Shown here: positions 36,134-43,965 of the stretch, in pieces
How positions within the stretch are numbered: the stretch's first letter is position 1
Layout of the letters: each line of letters begins with the position of its first letter
Assembly: GCA_963837425.1 (NCBI GenBank)
Contig: CAWINH010000012.1
Location: 106,358-170,357 of the forward strand
Direction of reading: 5' to 3'
DNA: 64,000 nt
DNA from: CAWINH01 sp963837425
Lineage (GTDB): Bacteria; Chloroflexota; Limnocylindria; QHBO01
The notes under the pieces: generated by a model
Told to the model about the DNA's origin: nothing
Database searches by the model: none
Seen by the model: only the letters and a program-made list of their open reading frames with translations
Program-made: the position numbers and the translations under genes

Positions 36134-36903
36134 GCGTATCCAGAAGCTGCTGGCCCGGGCGGGGATCGCGTCGCGGCGCGGTGCGGAGCAACTGATCGCC
36201 GCCGGCCGGGTGACCGTGGACGGGAGGGTCGCGACGCTGGGGGAGTCGGCGGATCCCGCTGTCGAATCGGTCGCGGTGGACGGGAGGCGGGTCGGCAACG
36301 CGGAGACGACGGTCCACATCGCCGTGCACAAGCCGCCGGGCATGGTGAGCTCCAGCCGCGACGAGCGCGGACGGCGTTCGGTGATCCATCTGCTCGACGG
36401 CGCGAGTGGGGTTCCGCGTGGCCGGCTCTGGCCGGCGGGCCGGCTCGACGTCGGGACCGAAGGCTTGCTGATCCTGACCAATGACGGTCCGTGGGCGAAC
36501 CGCTTCCTCCACCCGCGCCACGGCGTCGAGCGTGAGTACGCGGTCCTTCTCGACCGGGCGCCGACGCCCATCGAGCTCGAGCGACTCGTGCGCGGCGTCG
36601 TGCTGGATGACGGCTTCGCCCGCCTCATCGGCGGGCGCGTCGCGGACCCGCCTCCCGAGATCGAACGAGACACCGAGTCCCGAGGGGCATGGGTCCGCGT
36701 CCGCATCGGCGAGGGGAGGAAGCGGGAGGTCCGGCGCTTGTTTGCCGCGGTGGGCCTGGTGGTGCTGCGGCTGGTTCGAACCTCGTTCGGTCCGCTCACG
36801 CTCTCCGGCCTCTCGAGCGGGGCATGGCGGCGCCTCGGCAGCGATGAGGTGCGGGCGCTCGGCGCCGCGGGGGCCGAGGCGCACGCCGGTTCGCTCGCGC
36901 GGC
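36123..36903 (+). CDS. RsuA/RluB-type rRNA pseudouridine synthase, no stop before cmk
   Basis: Isomerises specific uridines in rRNA. An S4 domain (IQKLLARAGIASRRGAEQLI) precedes the catalytic domain with GRLWPAGRLDVGTEGLLILTND, whose GRLD Asp is catalytic, and EGRKREVRRLFAAVGL. The natural C-terminus should be near GSDEVRALGAAGAEA, but this frame has no stop until 37292, deep inside cmk. I end the feature where cmk begins. Losing one base near the GGGGG at 36869-36873 would join it in frame with cmk. It starts inside scpB, the classic scpA-scpB-rsuA/rluB order. Confidence 0.85.
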
Positions 36904-37551
36904 GTGGCGATCGACGGCCCGTCGGGAGCCGGCAAGAGCACGATCGGCTGGGCGCTCGCCGAACGTCTCGGCGCCACCTTCGTGGACACCGGGCTCATGT
37001 ACCGCGCGCTCACCCTCGCGGCACTGGAGCGGGGGATCGACCCCGACGACGCCGCAGCACTCGGGGAGCTGGCGCAGACGGTCAAGATCGCCGTCGAGCG
37101 GCCGGGGCCAGATCACCCGGCCCGCCGCGAGACGGTGCTGCTCGATGGTCGCGACGTCACGGACGAAGCGCGGCGCCCGCGGATCGACCGGGCGGTGAGC
37201 GCCGTGAGCCGCCACGCGGCAGTTCGCGACGCGATGGTGGCGGTCCAGCGCGACCTCGCCCGGCGTGGCGATACGGTGATGGTGGGCCGTGATATCTCGA
37301 CGGTGGTACTTCCGGACGCAGCCGTGAAGGTGTACCTCACGGCCGCCCCGGAGGTGCGGGCCCGCCGGCGCGCGGCCGAGATGGGGCGCCACGATCGGCT
37401 CGACTCGTATCGAGCCGAGATCGAGCGCCGGGACGCCGCCGACAGCCAGCGCGAGGTGGCGCCGCTGCGGCAGGCCCCGGACGCGCTCGTCCTCGACACC
37501 GGCACGCTGGATGTCGACGCCTGCGTGGACGCCATCATGACGAGGCTCTGA
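36904..37551 (+). CDS. cmk: Cytidylate kinase
   Basis: Phosphorylates CMP and dCMP. The 215 residues start with VAIDGPSGAGKSTIGWALAE, the P-loop, and contain FVDTGLMYRALTLAAL, DGRDVTDEARRPRIDRAVS and MVGRDISTVVLP, all Cmk signatures, ending with the usual DSQREVAPLRQAPDA region. GTG 36904 is the first start before the P-loop, with no ribosome-binding site, which supports either coupling or fusion to the upstream synthase. TGATG overlap with plsC. Confidence 0.94.
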   Translation: MAIDGPSGAGKSTIGWALAERLGATFVDTGLMYRALTLAALERGIDPDDAAALGELAQTVKIAVERPGPDHPARRETVLLDGRDVTDEARRPRIDRAVSAVSRHAAVRDAMVAVQRDLARRGDTVMVGRDISTVVLPDAAVKVYLTAAPEVRARRRAAEMGRHDRLDSYRAEIERRDAADSQREVAPLRQAPDALVLDTGTLDVDACVDAIMTRL

Positions 37552-38243
37552 TGGCGACCTGGTTCTTTCACCCCGGTGCGATCCTGGTCCACGGTCTGCT
37601 CGGGATCCTCGGCCCCGCCGAGGTGAAGGGCCTCGAGAACGTGCCGCGGCAAGGCTCGTACCTGCTCGTCGGGAATCACTCTTCCAACCTGGATCCGCTC
37701 GTCGCCGGCTGGTCGGCCGGACACCTGACCGGGCGAGTCATCCACTTCATGGCGAAGCGCGAGCTGCGTGGCTGGCCCCTGATCGGGTACCTGGCCAGCC
37801 AGTCGGGCGTCATCTTCGTGCGGCGTGGCGAGGGTGACCGCGCCGCGCAGCGAGCCGCGACGTCCGCCCTGCGTGAGGGCCGGCCGGTCGCGCTCTTTCC
37901 GGAGGGCCACCGCTCGCGCGACGGCCGGATGCGGGAGGCGAAGGCCGGTGCCGCACTCCTCGCCATCCGAACCGGCGCGCCGGTGCTCCCCGCGGGGATC
38001 GCGGGAACGCAGCGGATCTTTCCGGGGACCAGCCATCTCCCGCATCGGTCTCCGATCACCATTCGGTTCGGGGAACCATTCGCGGTTGGCCATCAGCCCG
38101 AGGGCGCGCTGGATCGCGTCGCGCTGAACGCCGCATCCGAACGGATCATGCGGGCCATCGCGGGCCTGGTGCCGGCGGAGCAGCGCGGCAGATGGGGGGC
38201 GCCGCCGGGTGACGATTCGGAGGCGAGCCGGATCCCTCGATAG
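37551..38243 (+). CDS. plsC: 1-acyl-sn-glycerol-3-phosphate acyltransferase
   Basis: Second acyl transfer in phosphatidic acid synthesis. The 230 residues contain the HX4D box (NHSSNLDPL), a glycerol-phosphate-binding region with FVRRGEGDRAAQR and FPEGHRSRDGRM, and the hydrophobic GAPVLPAGIAGT. The start shares bases with the cmk stop (TGATG). cmk-plsC-ispH is a recurrent order. The TAG stop at 38241 doubles as the first bases of the ispH -10 box. Confidence 0.92.
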   Translation: MATWFFHPGAILVHGLLGILGPAEVKGLENVPRQGSYLLVGNHSSNLDPLVAGWSAGHLTGRVIHFMAKRELRGWPLIGYLASQSGVIFVRRGEGDRAAQRAATSALREGRPVALFPEGHRSRDGRMREAKAGAALLAIRTGAPVLPAGIAGTQRIFPGTSHLPHRSPITIRFGEPFAVGHQPEGALDRVALNAASERIMRAIAGLVPAEQRGRWGAPPGDDSEASRIPR

Positions 38244-38246
38244 AAT
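38241..38246 (+). promoter_or_regulatory. -10 box TAGAAT for ispH (leaderless)
   Basis: TAGAAT begins with the plsC stop codon itself and ends seven bases before the ispH ATG at 38254; no Shine-Dalgarno site. Confidence 0.55.
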
Positions 38247-38253
38247 GGTGCCG

Positions 38254-39132
38254 ATGACGACTGCCGTTCGACCCGAGGTTCGCATCGCGGAGCGCGCCGG
38301 CTTCTGCTACGGCGTGCGCCTGGCGATCGACAAGGCGAAGCATGCCCGAGAGCAGGGGAAGGACGTGACGACCCTGGGCCAGCTCGTCCACAACCCCGGG
38401 ATCAAGGCCGATCTCGCCGAGCGCGGGATCCTGACCGCCGATCTCGCGGACCAGGTCGAGGGAGGAACGCTCGTGGTTCGCGCGCACGGGGTGCCCGCCA
38501 CGGAGATGGACAAGCTCCGTGCGAAGTCGGGCGAGCTCGAGCTGATCGACGCCACGTGCACCTGGGTGCTCCAGTCGCAGCGAGCCGCCATGGAGCTCGC
38601 CGACGCCGGCTACACCGTCTGCATCATCGGCCACGAGGACCACCCCGAGGTGAAGGGAGTGCGCTCGTACGCCGGTGAGAAGCACGTCGTGGTGGACGAC
38701 GTCGACCGCTCGACCTGGGAGCGCGTCCCGCATACGAAGAAGCTCGGCGTCCTCTCGCAGTCGACGATCCTGCCGCACAAGCTCGAGGAGTTCGCCGCGT
38801 TCTGCCTGCGCCGATGCCACGACCTGCGTGTTGTGAACACCGTGTGCCCGGTCACCCTGACCCGCCAGGACGACTCCGTGAAGCTCGCTGCGGAGGTCGA
38901 CGCCATGGTGGTGGTCGGCGGCAAGAACTCGTCGAACACGAAGGAGCTCGCGGTCAAATGCCGGGAGATGTGCGGGGAGACGATCCATGTCGCCGATGCC
39001 GACGAGCTTGAGGCCGACTTCGCTTCCTGGCTGGCGGGCAAGGCACGGATCGGGATCACCGGCGGCACCTCGACCCCGGAGGTCGACCTCGAAGAGGTTC
39101 GGGACCGGATCTACGCCCTGACCGCGCCCTGA
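38254..39132 (+). CDS. ispH: 4-hydroxy-3-methylbut-2-enyl diphosphate reductase
   Basis: Last step of the MEP pathway, giving IPP and DMAPP with a [4Fe-4S] cluster. The 292 residues carry the three cluster cysteines: C18 (GFCYGV), C102 (ATCTWV) and C198 (NTVCPVT), and the substrate-binding histidines in LVHNP, RAHGVP and GHEDHPEV. SKNSSNTKEL-type loop is present as GGKNSSNTKELA. The start at 38254 is supported by the TAGAAT box; an upstream start at 38209 would lie inside plsC. Confidence 0.96.
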   Translation: MTTAVRPEVRIAERAGFCYGVRLAIDKAKHAREQGKDVTTLGQLVHNPGIKADLAERGILTADLADQVEGGTLVVRAHGVPATEMDKLRAKSGELELIDATCTWVLQSQRAAMELADAGYTVCIIGHEDHPEVKGVRSYAGEKHVVVDDVDRSTWERVPHTKKLGVLSQSTILPHKLEEFAAFCLRRCHDLRVVNTVCPVTLTRQDDSVKLAAEVDAMVVVGGKNSSNTKELAVKCREMCGETIHVADADELEADFASWLAGKARIGITGGTSTPEVDLEEVRDRIYALTAP

Positions 39133-39160
39133 CGGCGCCGTGCGGGCACCCGGCCGCGCC

Positions 39161-39166
39161 TATCAT
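39161..39166 (+). promoter_or_regulatory. -10 box TATCAT for the speB-like gene (leaderless)
   Basis: TATCAT ends seven bases before ATG 39174. It overlaps the in-frame ATG at 39165, which argues that 39174 is the real start. Confidence 0.55.
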
Positions 39167-39173
39167 GGCGTGG

Positions 39174-40127
39174 ATGCCACGCTATGCTCCCGAGGACTCG
39201 CTTCAGAGCCCGCGCTTCACGGGTCCGACCACGTTCGCCCGGCTGCCGCTCGTCCGCTCCCTCGACGACGTGGACCTCGCGATCGTTGGCGTCCCGTTCG
39301 ACACGGGGGTGACCTACCGGGTCGGCGGGCGCTTCGGGCCCGCCGCGGTGCGGGCGGCCAGCGTCATGCTGCGGCCTTACAACCCGAACCTCGACGTGAA
39401 GCCGTTCGAGATCCTCTCGTGCGTCGATCACGGCGATGTCGCCATCGTCCCCGGATACACCGAGCGCAGCTACCGTGCCATCGAGGCCGAGGTCGCTCCG
39501 ATCGTCGAACGCGGGGTCGTCCCGCTCCTCATCGGCGGCGACCACGCCTGCACGCTGCCCCACCTGCGGGCCACGCGCTCCCGGGGCCCGGTGGCGGTCA
39601 TCGACTTCGATTCGCACACCGACGCCTGGGACAGCTACTTCGGCGAGAAGTACAACCACGGGACCTGGATGCGACGCGCGATCGAGGAAGGGCTCGTCGA
39701 CGTGGAGCATTCGATCGAGGTCGGGTTGCGCGGGTCGCTGTACGGCGCTGAGGACTGGACCGACCTTGGCAGCCAGCTGGGCCTCGACTACCTGACCACC
39801 GAGCAGGTCTTCTCACTCGGCCCTGAGCAGGTGGCGGCACGCATCCGCGAACGGATCGCGGATCGGCCGGCTTTCATCAGCTTCGATATCGACGTCGTGG
39901 ATCCGGCATACGCACCCGGCACCGGCACCCCGGAGGCCGGGGGACCATCGGCGCGCGACATGCTCGCGGTGCTTCGCGGGTTGACCGGGATCGAGTTCGT
40001 TGGCTTCGACGTGGTGGAGGTCATCCCCGCCTACGATCCGGCTGGCCAGACGGCGACCCTCGCGGCAAACCTCGCCTACGAGATGCTGTCGCTGGTGGCG
40101 CTCCACCGGCGCAACGACGGTGGGTGA
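39174..40127 (+). CDS. Ureohydrolase (agmatinase/guanidinobutyrase/formiminoglutamase family)
   Basis: A 317-residue arginase-superfamily enzyme with a binuclear Mn site: GGDHACTLPHL, AVIDFDSHTDAWDSY (DxHxD as DSHTD) and SFDIDVVDPAYAPGTGTPEAGG. It removes urea or a related unit from a guanidino compound. GTGTPEAGG is the agmatinase-type loop, but substrates in this family vary (agmatine, guanidinobutyrate, proclavaminate), so I give no symbol. The next gene, a deacetylase-like amidase, overlaps by eight bases, so the two probably act in one nitrogen-scavenging path. Confidence 0.88.
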   Translation: MPRYAPEDSLQSPRFTGPTTFARLPLVRSLDDVDLAIVGVPFDTGVTYRVGGRFGPAAVRAASVMLRPYNPNLDVKPFEILSCVDHGDVAIVPGYTERSYRAIEAEVAPIVERGVVPLLIGGDHACTLPHLRATRSRGPVAVIDFDSHTDAWDSYFGEKYNHGTWMRRAIEEGLVDVEHSIEVGLRGSLYGAEDWTDLGSQLGLDYLTTEQVFSLGPEQVAARIRERIADRPAFISFDIDVVDPAYAPGTGTPEAGGPSARDMLAVLRGLTGIEFVGFDVVEVIPAYDPAGQTATLAANLAYEMLSLVALHRRNDGG

Positions 40128-40992
40128 CGGCGGGTTCGCGTGGCCCGAGGGCAAGCGGGCGGCCGCCTGCTTCACGTTCGACGTCGATGCGGAGAGCGCG
40201 ATCCTCTTCGAACATCCCGAGGCGGCGTCCTGGCTGGACGTCATGTCGCACCAGGCATACGGTCCGCGGACGGGCGTCGGGCGCATCCTGCGCGTCCTCG
40301 ACCGGCAGGGCGTGCGGGCGACCTTCTTCGTGCCGGGGTACACCGCCGATCGCTGGCCGGAGGTCGTCCGCGAGATCCGGGATGCCGGCCACGAGATCGG
40401 CCACCACGGCTACCTGCACGAGGGTGCGCACGCCGCGCCCGATGCGGAGACGGAGGAGCGACACCTGCTCCGAGGGCTCGAGGCCCTCGACCGGGTCACC
40501 GGCATCCGACCGGTTGGATATCGGGCGCCGATGTGGGAGCTGTCGTACCGGCTCCCCGGATTGCTGGCGCGCCACGGTTTCCGCTACGACTCCGGCCTGA
40601 TGGACAGCGACCGGCCCTATCGCCTGGCCAGCGGCCCCGAGCCGGATGCCCCATCGATTGTCGAACTCCCGGCCCACTGGAGCCTCGACGACTGGGAGCC
40701 GTACAACTACCTGCCCGGGATCACCGGGTCGGGCGTGATCGCCAGCCCCACCGAGCTCCTGGAACGCTGGACGCTTGAGCTCGAGGCGATCGTCGACGAG
40801 GGTGGCCTCTTCGTGCTGACCAACCATCCCTTCATCTCGGGCCGGGCGTCCCGGGCCGCGGCTCTCGAGACGCTCATCACCCGGGCGCGCGGAATCGACG
40901 GGCTATGGATCGCCTCGGCCGTGGAGATCGCCGGCCACGTCGAGACGCTGCCGCTGACGCCCGTCGTCCACGCGCCGCACGACTCGTTCTGA
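40120..40992 (+). CDS. Polysaccharide-deacetylase family protein (PuuE/PgdA-like)
   Basis: 290 residues of the NodB-fold family: CFTFDVDAESAIL with the metal-binding/catalytic Asp pair, then GHEIGHHGYLHEGAH with the HxxxH metal ligands, GYRAPMWELSYRLPGLL and a C-terminal TNHPFISGRASR. The FDVD start and the RAPMWELS segment resemble the branch containing PuuE allantoinase and the Helicobacter enzyme rather than chitin deacetylases. No signal peptide is visible, so a cytoplasmic small-molecule amidase is plausible. GTG 40120 overlaps the ureohydrolase stop. Confidence 0.8.
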   Translation: MGDGGFAWPEGKRAAACFTFDVDAESAILFEHPEAASWLDVMSHQAYGPRTGVGRILRVLDRQGVRATFFVPGYTADRWPEVVREIRDAGHEIGHHGYLHEGAHAAPDAETEERHLLRGLEALDRVTGIRPVGYRAPMWELSYRLPGLLARHGFRYDSGLMDSDRPYRLASGPEPDAPSIVELPAHWSLDDWEPYNYLPGITGSGVIASPTELLERWTLELEAIVDEGGLFVLTNHPFISGRASRAAALETLITRARGIDGLWIASAVEIAGHVETLPLTPVVHAPHDSF

Positions 40993-41000
40993 GCATCTGC

Positions 41001-41033
41001 GGGCGGCCCCGGTCGCGGGACCCGGGCCTGCCC
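41001..41033. terminator. Strong hairpin between convergent genes
   Basis: GGGC-GGCCC-C-GGTC (41001-41014), loop GCGG, GACC-C-GGGCC-T-GCCC (41019-41033): about 13 base pairs with one C-C mismatch and one bulged T. It lies between the ends of the deacetylase-like gene and the reverse permease gene and could stop transcription from both sides. Confidence 0.6.
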
Positions 41034-41044
41034 GTGAACGAGGA

Positions 41045-42451
41045 TCAGGCTCGCTGCACTGACGAGCGGGCCGCGAACCAGTAGACGGCGAATGCCACCG
41101 CACCCCCGACGTAGTAGGCCAGGTCGGCGCCGTGGGCGTAGTTCACAGTGACCCAGTTGAAGGGGCCGCCCCAGTCGTAGCCGAGCGAGGAGTTCTGGAA
41201 GGGAATCCCGACCACGAACCCTATGACGAGCGCGGACAGCGCGGTCATCCCGCTCGGCAGGTGCGCGTAGTCGACGATCGACCGCGCATCCGCGTGGCGC
41301 CCGCGGAGCCACCAGTCCGCCAGCACGACGCCCACGAACGGCGAGATCCAGTAGCTGATGAACAGCAGGAAGTTCGTGAAGTTCGCCGAGAACTGGCCGT
41401 AGTTCTGGAGGATCAGGGTGAACACGAATCCGAGCGCCGCCACGACCGCGGCGGAATAGACGCGGCGGACCCGCACGCCCGCCGCCTGCAGCGAGAGGGA
41501 GCCGGTGTAGTCGTTCATCGCGTTGACCGCGATCGTCCCAATGAAGATGGCGACCATGGCCAGGCTGGCGATGATCGCCCCGCTCCCGCCAAGGACCGCA
41601 TAGATCGTGTCGCTCGACTCTCCGCCGGTCGCCTTGGTCGCGACGAGGAGACCCAGGATCTCGAGCCAGCCCGAGGCGAGCGACATGCCGAGCAGCGTGT
41701 ACCAGAAGACCTTGCGCGGCGGCGCGTCGACCGGGAGGTAACGCGAATAGTCGGATGCGTAGAGGCTCCAGGCCAGGACGAAGCTGGCCACGATGGCGAC
41801 CATGGCCACGAAGGCACCGACCTGATCGAGGCCGCTGAAGCCGTCAACCATGCTTGTGTCCGCCTGCCCCAGGATCGAGATGGTGAGGACCACGAACATC
41901 GCGCCCAGCACGAGCGCGCCCCAGCGCTCGAAGGTATGGATTGCCTCGTAGCCGAAGATGCCCAACGCGCCCTGGCACGCGACGATGACGAGCAGGGCGA
42001 CCCAGAACGGCAGCCCCGGGAAGAGGATCGTGAGCGCGATCGCACCGAAGACGTTGTTGATCGCGTCCCAGCCGATGGTGCTCACCCAGTTGAGCAGGCC
42101 GGGGACGACGATCGACTTCCCGAACGGGAGTCGTGCCGCGGGCAGCTGCGCGAGGCCGAGCTTCGGCCCCATCGTGCTCAGGAGCGCCACGAACAGCGAG
42201 CCCACCAGGTTGCCGACCACGATGGCGAGCAGCGAGGTCACGAACCCCAGCTGGAGGAAGTCCAGGGTGACCAGCGTGCCGATGAAGAAGGCGGCCGGCA
42301 CGAGGTTGGGTGTGAACCACACCGTGAAGACTCGATTCAGCGAGCCGTAGCGCCGTGATTCCGGGATCGGCTCCATCCCGTGACTCTCGATGGAGAGGTC
42401 CCCCTCCCGGCTGGGCATTCCCTCCTGCGAGGCTGCGTCCATCATCGCCAT
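41045..42451 (-). CDS. NCS1-family nucleobase permease (CodB-like)
   Basis: A 468-residue integral membrane protein with about twelve helices. TVWFTPNLVPAAFFIGTL and LSTMGPKLGLAQLPAAR are the N-terminal NCS1 signature (purine, cytosine, allantoin, hydantoin transporters), and WDAINNVFGA and SDYSRYLPVDAP fit the substrate-binding helices and intracellular loop. ATG 42451 has AGGAG about ten bases upstream. It is downstream of the cytosine deaminase gene in the same direction, the gene pair known as codBA, so cytosine or a related base is the expected cargo. Confidence 0.88.
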   Translation of the reverse strand: MAMMDAASQEGMPSREGDLSIESHGMEPIPESRRYGSLNRVFTVWFTPNLVPAAFFIGTLVTLDFLQLGFVTSLLAIVVGNLVGSLFVALLSTMGPKLGLAQLPAARLPFGKSIVVPGLLNWVSTIGWDAINNVFGAIALTILFPGLPFWVALLVIVACQGALGIFGYEAIHTFERWGALVLGAMFVVLTISILGQADTSMVDGFSGLDQVGAFVAMVAIVASFVLAWSLYASDYSRYLPVDAPPRKVFWYTLLGMSLASGWLEILGLLVATKATGGESSDTIYAVLGGSGAIIASLAMVAIFIGTIAVNAMNDYTGSLSLQAAGVRVRRVYSAAVVAALGFVFTLILQNYGQFSANFTNFLLFISYWISPFVGVVLADWWLRGRHADARSIVDYAHLPSGMTALSALVIGFVVGIPFQNSSLGYDWGGPFNWVTVNYAHGADLAYYVGGAVAFAVYWFAARSSVQRA

Positions 42452-42538
42452 GGTCGGTCGGCTCCTTCTCTCATCCGGCGCGCGGCACCTGCCGGCTCCC
42501 GGAACCCTCGCCCCCAATTGACCGGTGCTGCGGACTCC

Positions 42539-43843
42539 CTAGTCGTGCCCTCCTTCCGTCGCCGGCTTCTCGAACGTGACCTCGGTTGTCTGCCCCCGGT
42601 GGTGGACGATGCTGCGGGATGGCTGCGTCTCGCCCACCACCTGCCCGCCGCGGACCACCCACCGGGCCGCCGGGCGCAGGCGGATCGCCTCCGCCTCATC
42701 GCTGCAGTCGAAGACCACGAAGTTCGCTGGCAGGCCCTCCTCCACCCCCCACGGAACCTCGGCGGCGCGAGCCGGGTTGCCGGTCACCATCTCGTAGGCG
42801 CGGAACAGCTCCGCGCGGCCCGTCATCTGCCCCACGTGGACGAGCATCGAGAGCGCGTCGAGCATGGACCCGCGACCGAGCGGGTACCACGGGTCCATGA
42901 TCGAATCGTGTCCGCAGGCGACATTGATGCCGGCCGCGTCGAGCTCCTTGACCCGGGTCATGCCGCGCCGCTTCGGATAGCTGTCGAACCGACCCTGGAG
43001 CACGATGTTGTCGAGCGGGTTGGCCACGATCGTCACCCCCGCCCGCTTGAGGATCTGGGTCAGCTTGAACGCGTAGTTGTCGTTGTAGGAGGCCATCGCC
43101 GTCGTATGGCCCGCCACGACGCGGCCCTCCATCCCGTCGCGGATCGCCCGCGCCGCCACGACCTCCAGGAAGCGGCTCTGCTCGTCATCGGTCTCGTCGC
43201 AGTGGAGGTCGATCGGAGCGCCGGTCTCGCGGGCCAGGTCGAAGATGAAGTGCACCTCCTCCACGCCGTCGTCCCGCGTCCATTCGTAATGCGGGATGCC
43301 GCCGATGACGTCGCAGCCGAGCCGCATCGCCTCGCGCATGAGCTCCTTACCGTCGGGGAAGGAGAGGATGCCGTCCTGCGGAAACGCGATCAGGCGCAGG
43401 TCCACGATGTCGCGCACCTCCTCTCGCAGCTCGAGGAGGGCTCGAAGGGCAACGAGCTTCGGGTCGCAGACGTCGACGTGGGAACGGATCAGCCCGGTAC
43501 CTTGGGCCACCTCCCAGCGGATCGCTTCCATGGCGCGTCGTTTCACGTCCTCGCGGGTCAGCGATGGCTTGCGCGCGGCCCAGGTCAGGATCCCCTCGAT
43601 GAGCGTTCCGGACTCGTTGTAGCGGGGCTCGCCCACGGTGAGGACCGCGTCGAGGTGGACGTGCGGGTCAACGAGTGGGGGAGAGACGAGGCAGCCAGCG
43701 GCGTCGAGCTCGGTGGCGGCCCCCGAAATCGTGCCGCGTGGCCGAATCGCGGCAATATGACCCCCCTCGACCCCAACGTCGACCGGCTCGGGTGCATTCC
43801 CGCCGGTCGGGTGCAGGCGCGCGTTGCGCACGACGAGATCCAT
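42539..43843 (-). CDS. codA: Cytosine deaminase-like amidohydrolase
   Basis: A 434-residue metal-dependent hydrolase with DPHVHLDAVL (first metal His pair), DLHCDETDDEQSRFLE, VVAGHTTAM and ACGHDSIMDPWYPLG, where the His-Asp set matches CodA. It would convert cytosine to uracil and ammonia; isoguanine or creatinine-type substrates also occur in the family. ATG 43843 with GGAG eight bases upstream is preferred to TTG 43849. The downstream permease and this enzyme form an 87-base-spaced operon. Confidence 0.88.
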   Translation of the reverse strand: MDLVVRNARLHPTGGNAPEPVDVGVEGGHIAAIRPRGTISGAATELDAAGCLVSPPLVDPHVHLDAVLTVGEPRYNESGTLIEGILTWAARKPSLTREDVKRRAMEAIRWEVAQGTGLIRSHVDVCDPKLVALRALLELREEVRDIVDLRLIAFPQDGILSFPDGKELMREAMRLGCDVIGGIPHYEWTRDDGVEEVHFIFDLARETGAPIDLHCDETDDEQSRFLEVVAARAIRDGMEGRVVAGHTTAMASYNDNYAFKLTQILKRAGVTIVANPLDNIVLQGRFDSYPKRRGMTRVKELDAAGINVACGHDSIMDPWYPLGRGSMLDALSMLVHVGQMTGRAELFRAYEMVTGNPARAAEVPWGVEEGLPANFVVFDCSDEAEAIRLRPAARWVVRGGQVVGETQPSRSIVHHRGQTTEVTFEKPATEGGHD

Positions 43844-43951
43844 GACCAACGCTCCTTGTCAGGGCGCCGGGCTGAACGGCACGACTTCGGATGATGCGCC
43901 GAGCCGGCACGCCATGCACGGTCGTTTTGTAACCCTCGCGCGCGTCCTCGC

Positions 43952-43957
43952 TACACT
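43952..43957 (+). promoter_or_regulatory. -10 box TACACT for der
   Basis: TACACT ends eight bases before the der ATG at 43966; TTGTAA at 43927-43932 could be a -35 element with a 19-base spacer. No Shine-Dalgarno site. Confidence 0.6.
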
Positions 43958-43965
43958 CGGGGGCC

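Noticed and set aside
36904..37292. C-terminal extension of the pseudouridine synthase in the frame overlapping cmk
   Set aside because: The translation is Arg-rich nonsense, while the overlapping frame is an intact cytidylate kinase.
41132..43894. Forward-strand open frames opposite the permease and cytosine deaminase genes
   Set aside because: Charged low-complexity translations without domains; the reverse frames carry clear NCS1 and CodA motifs.
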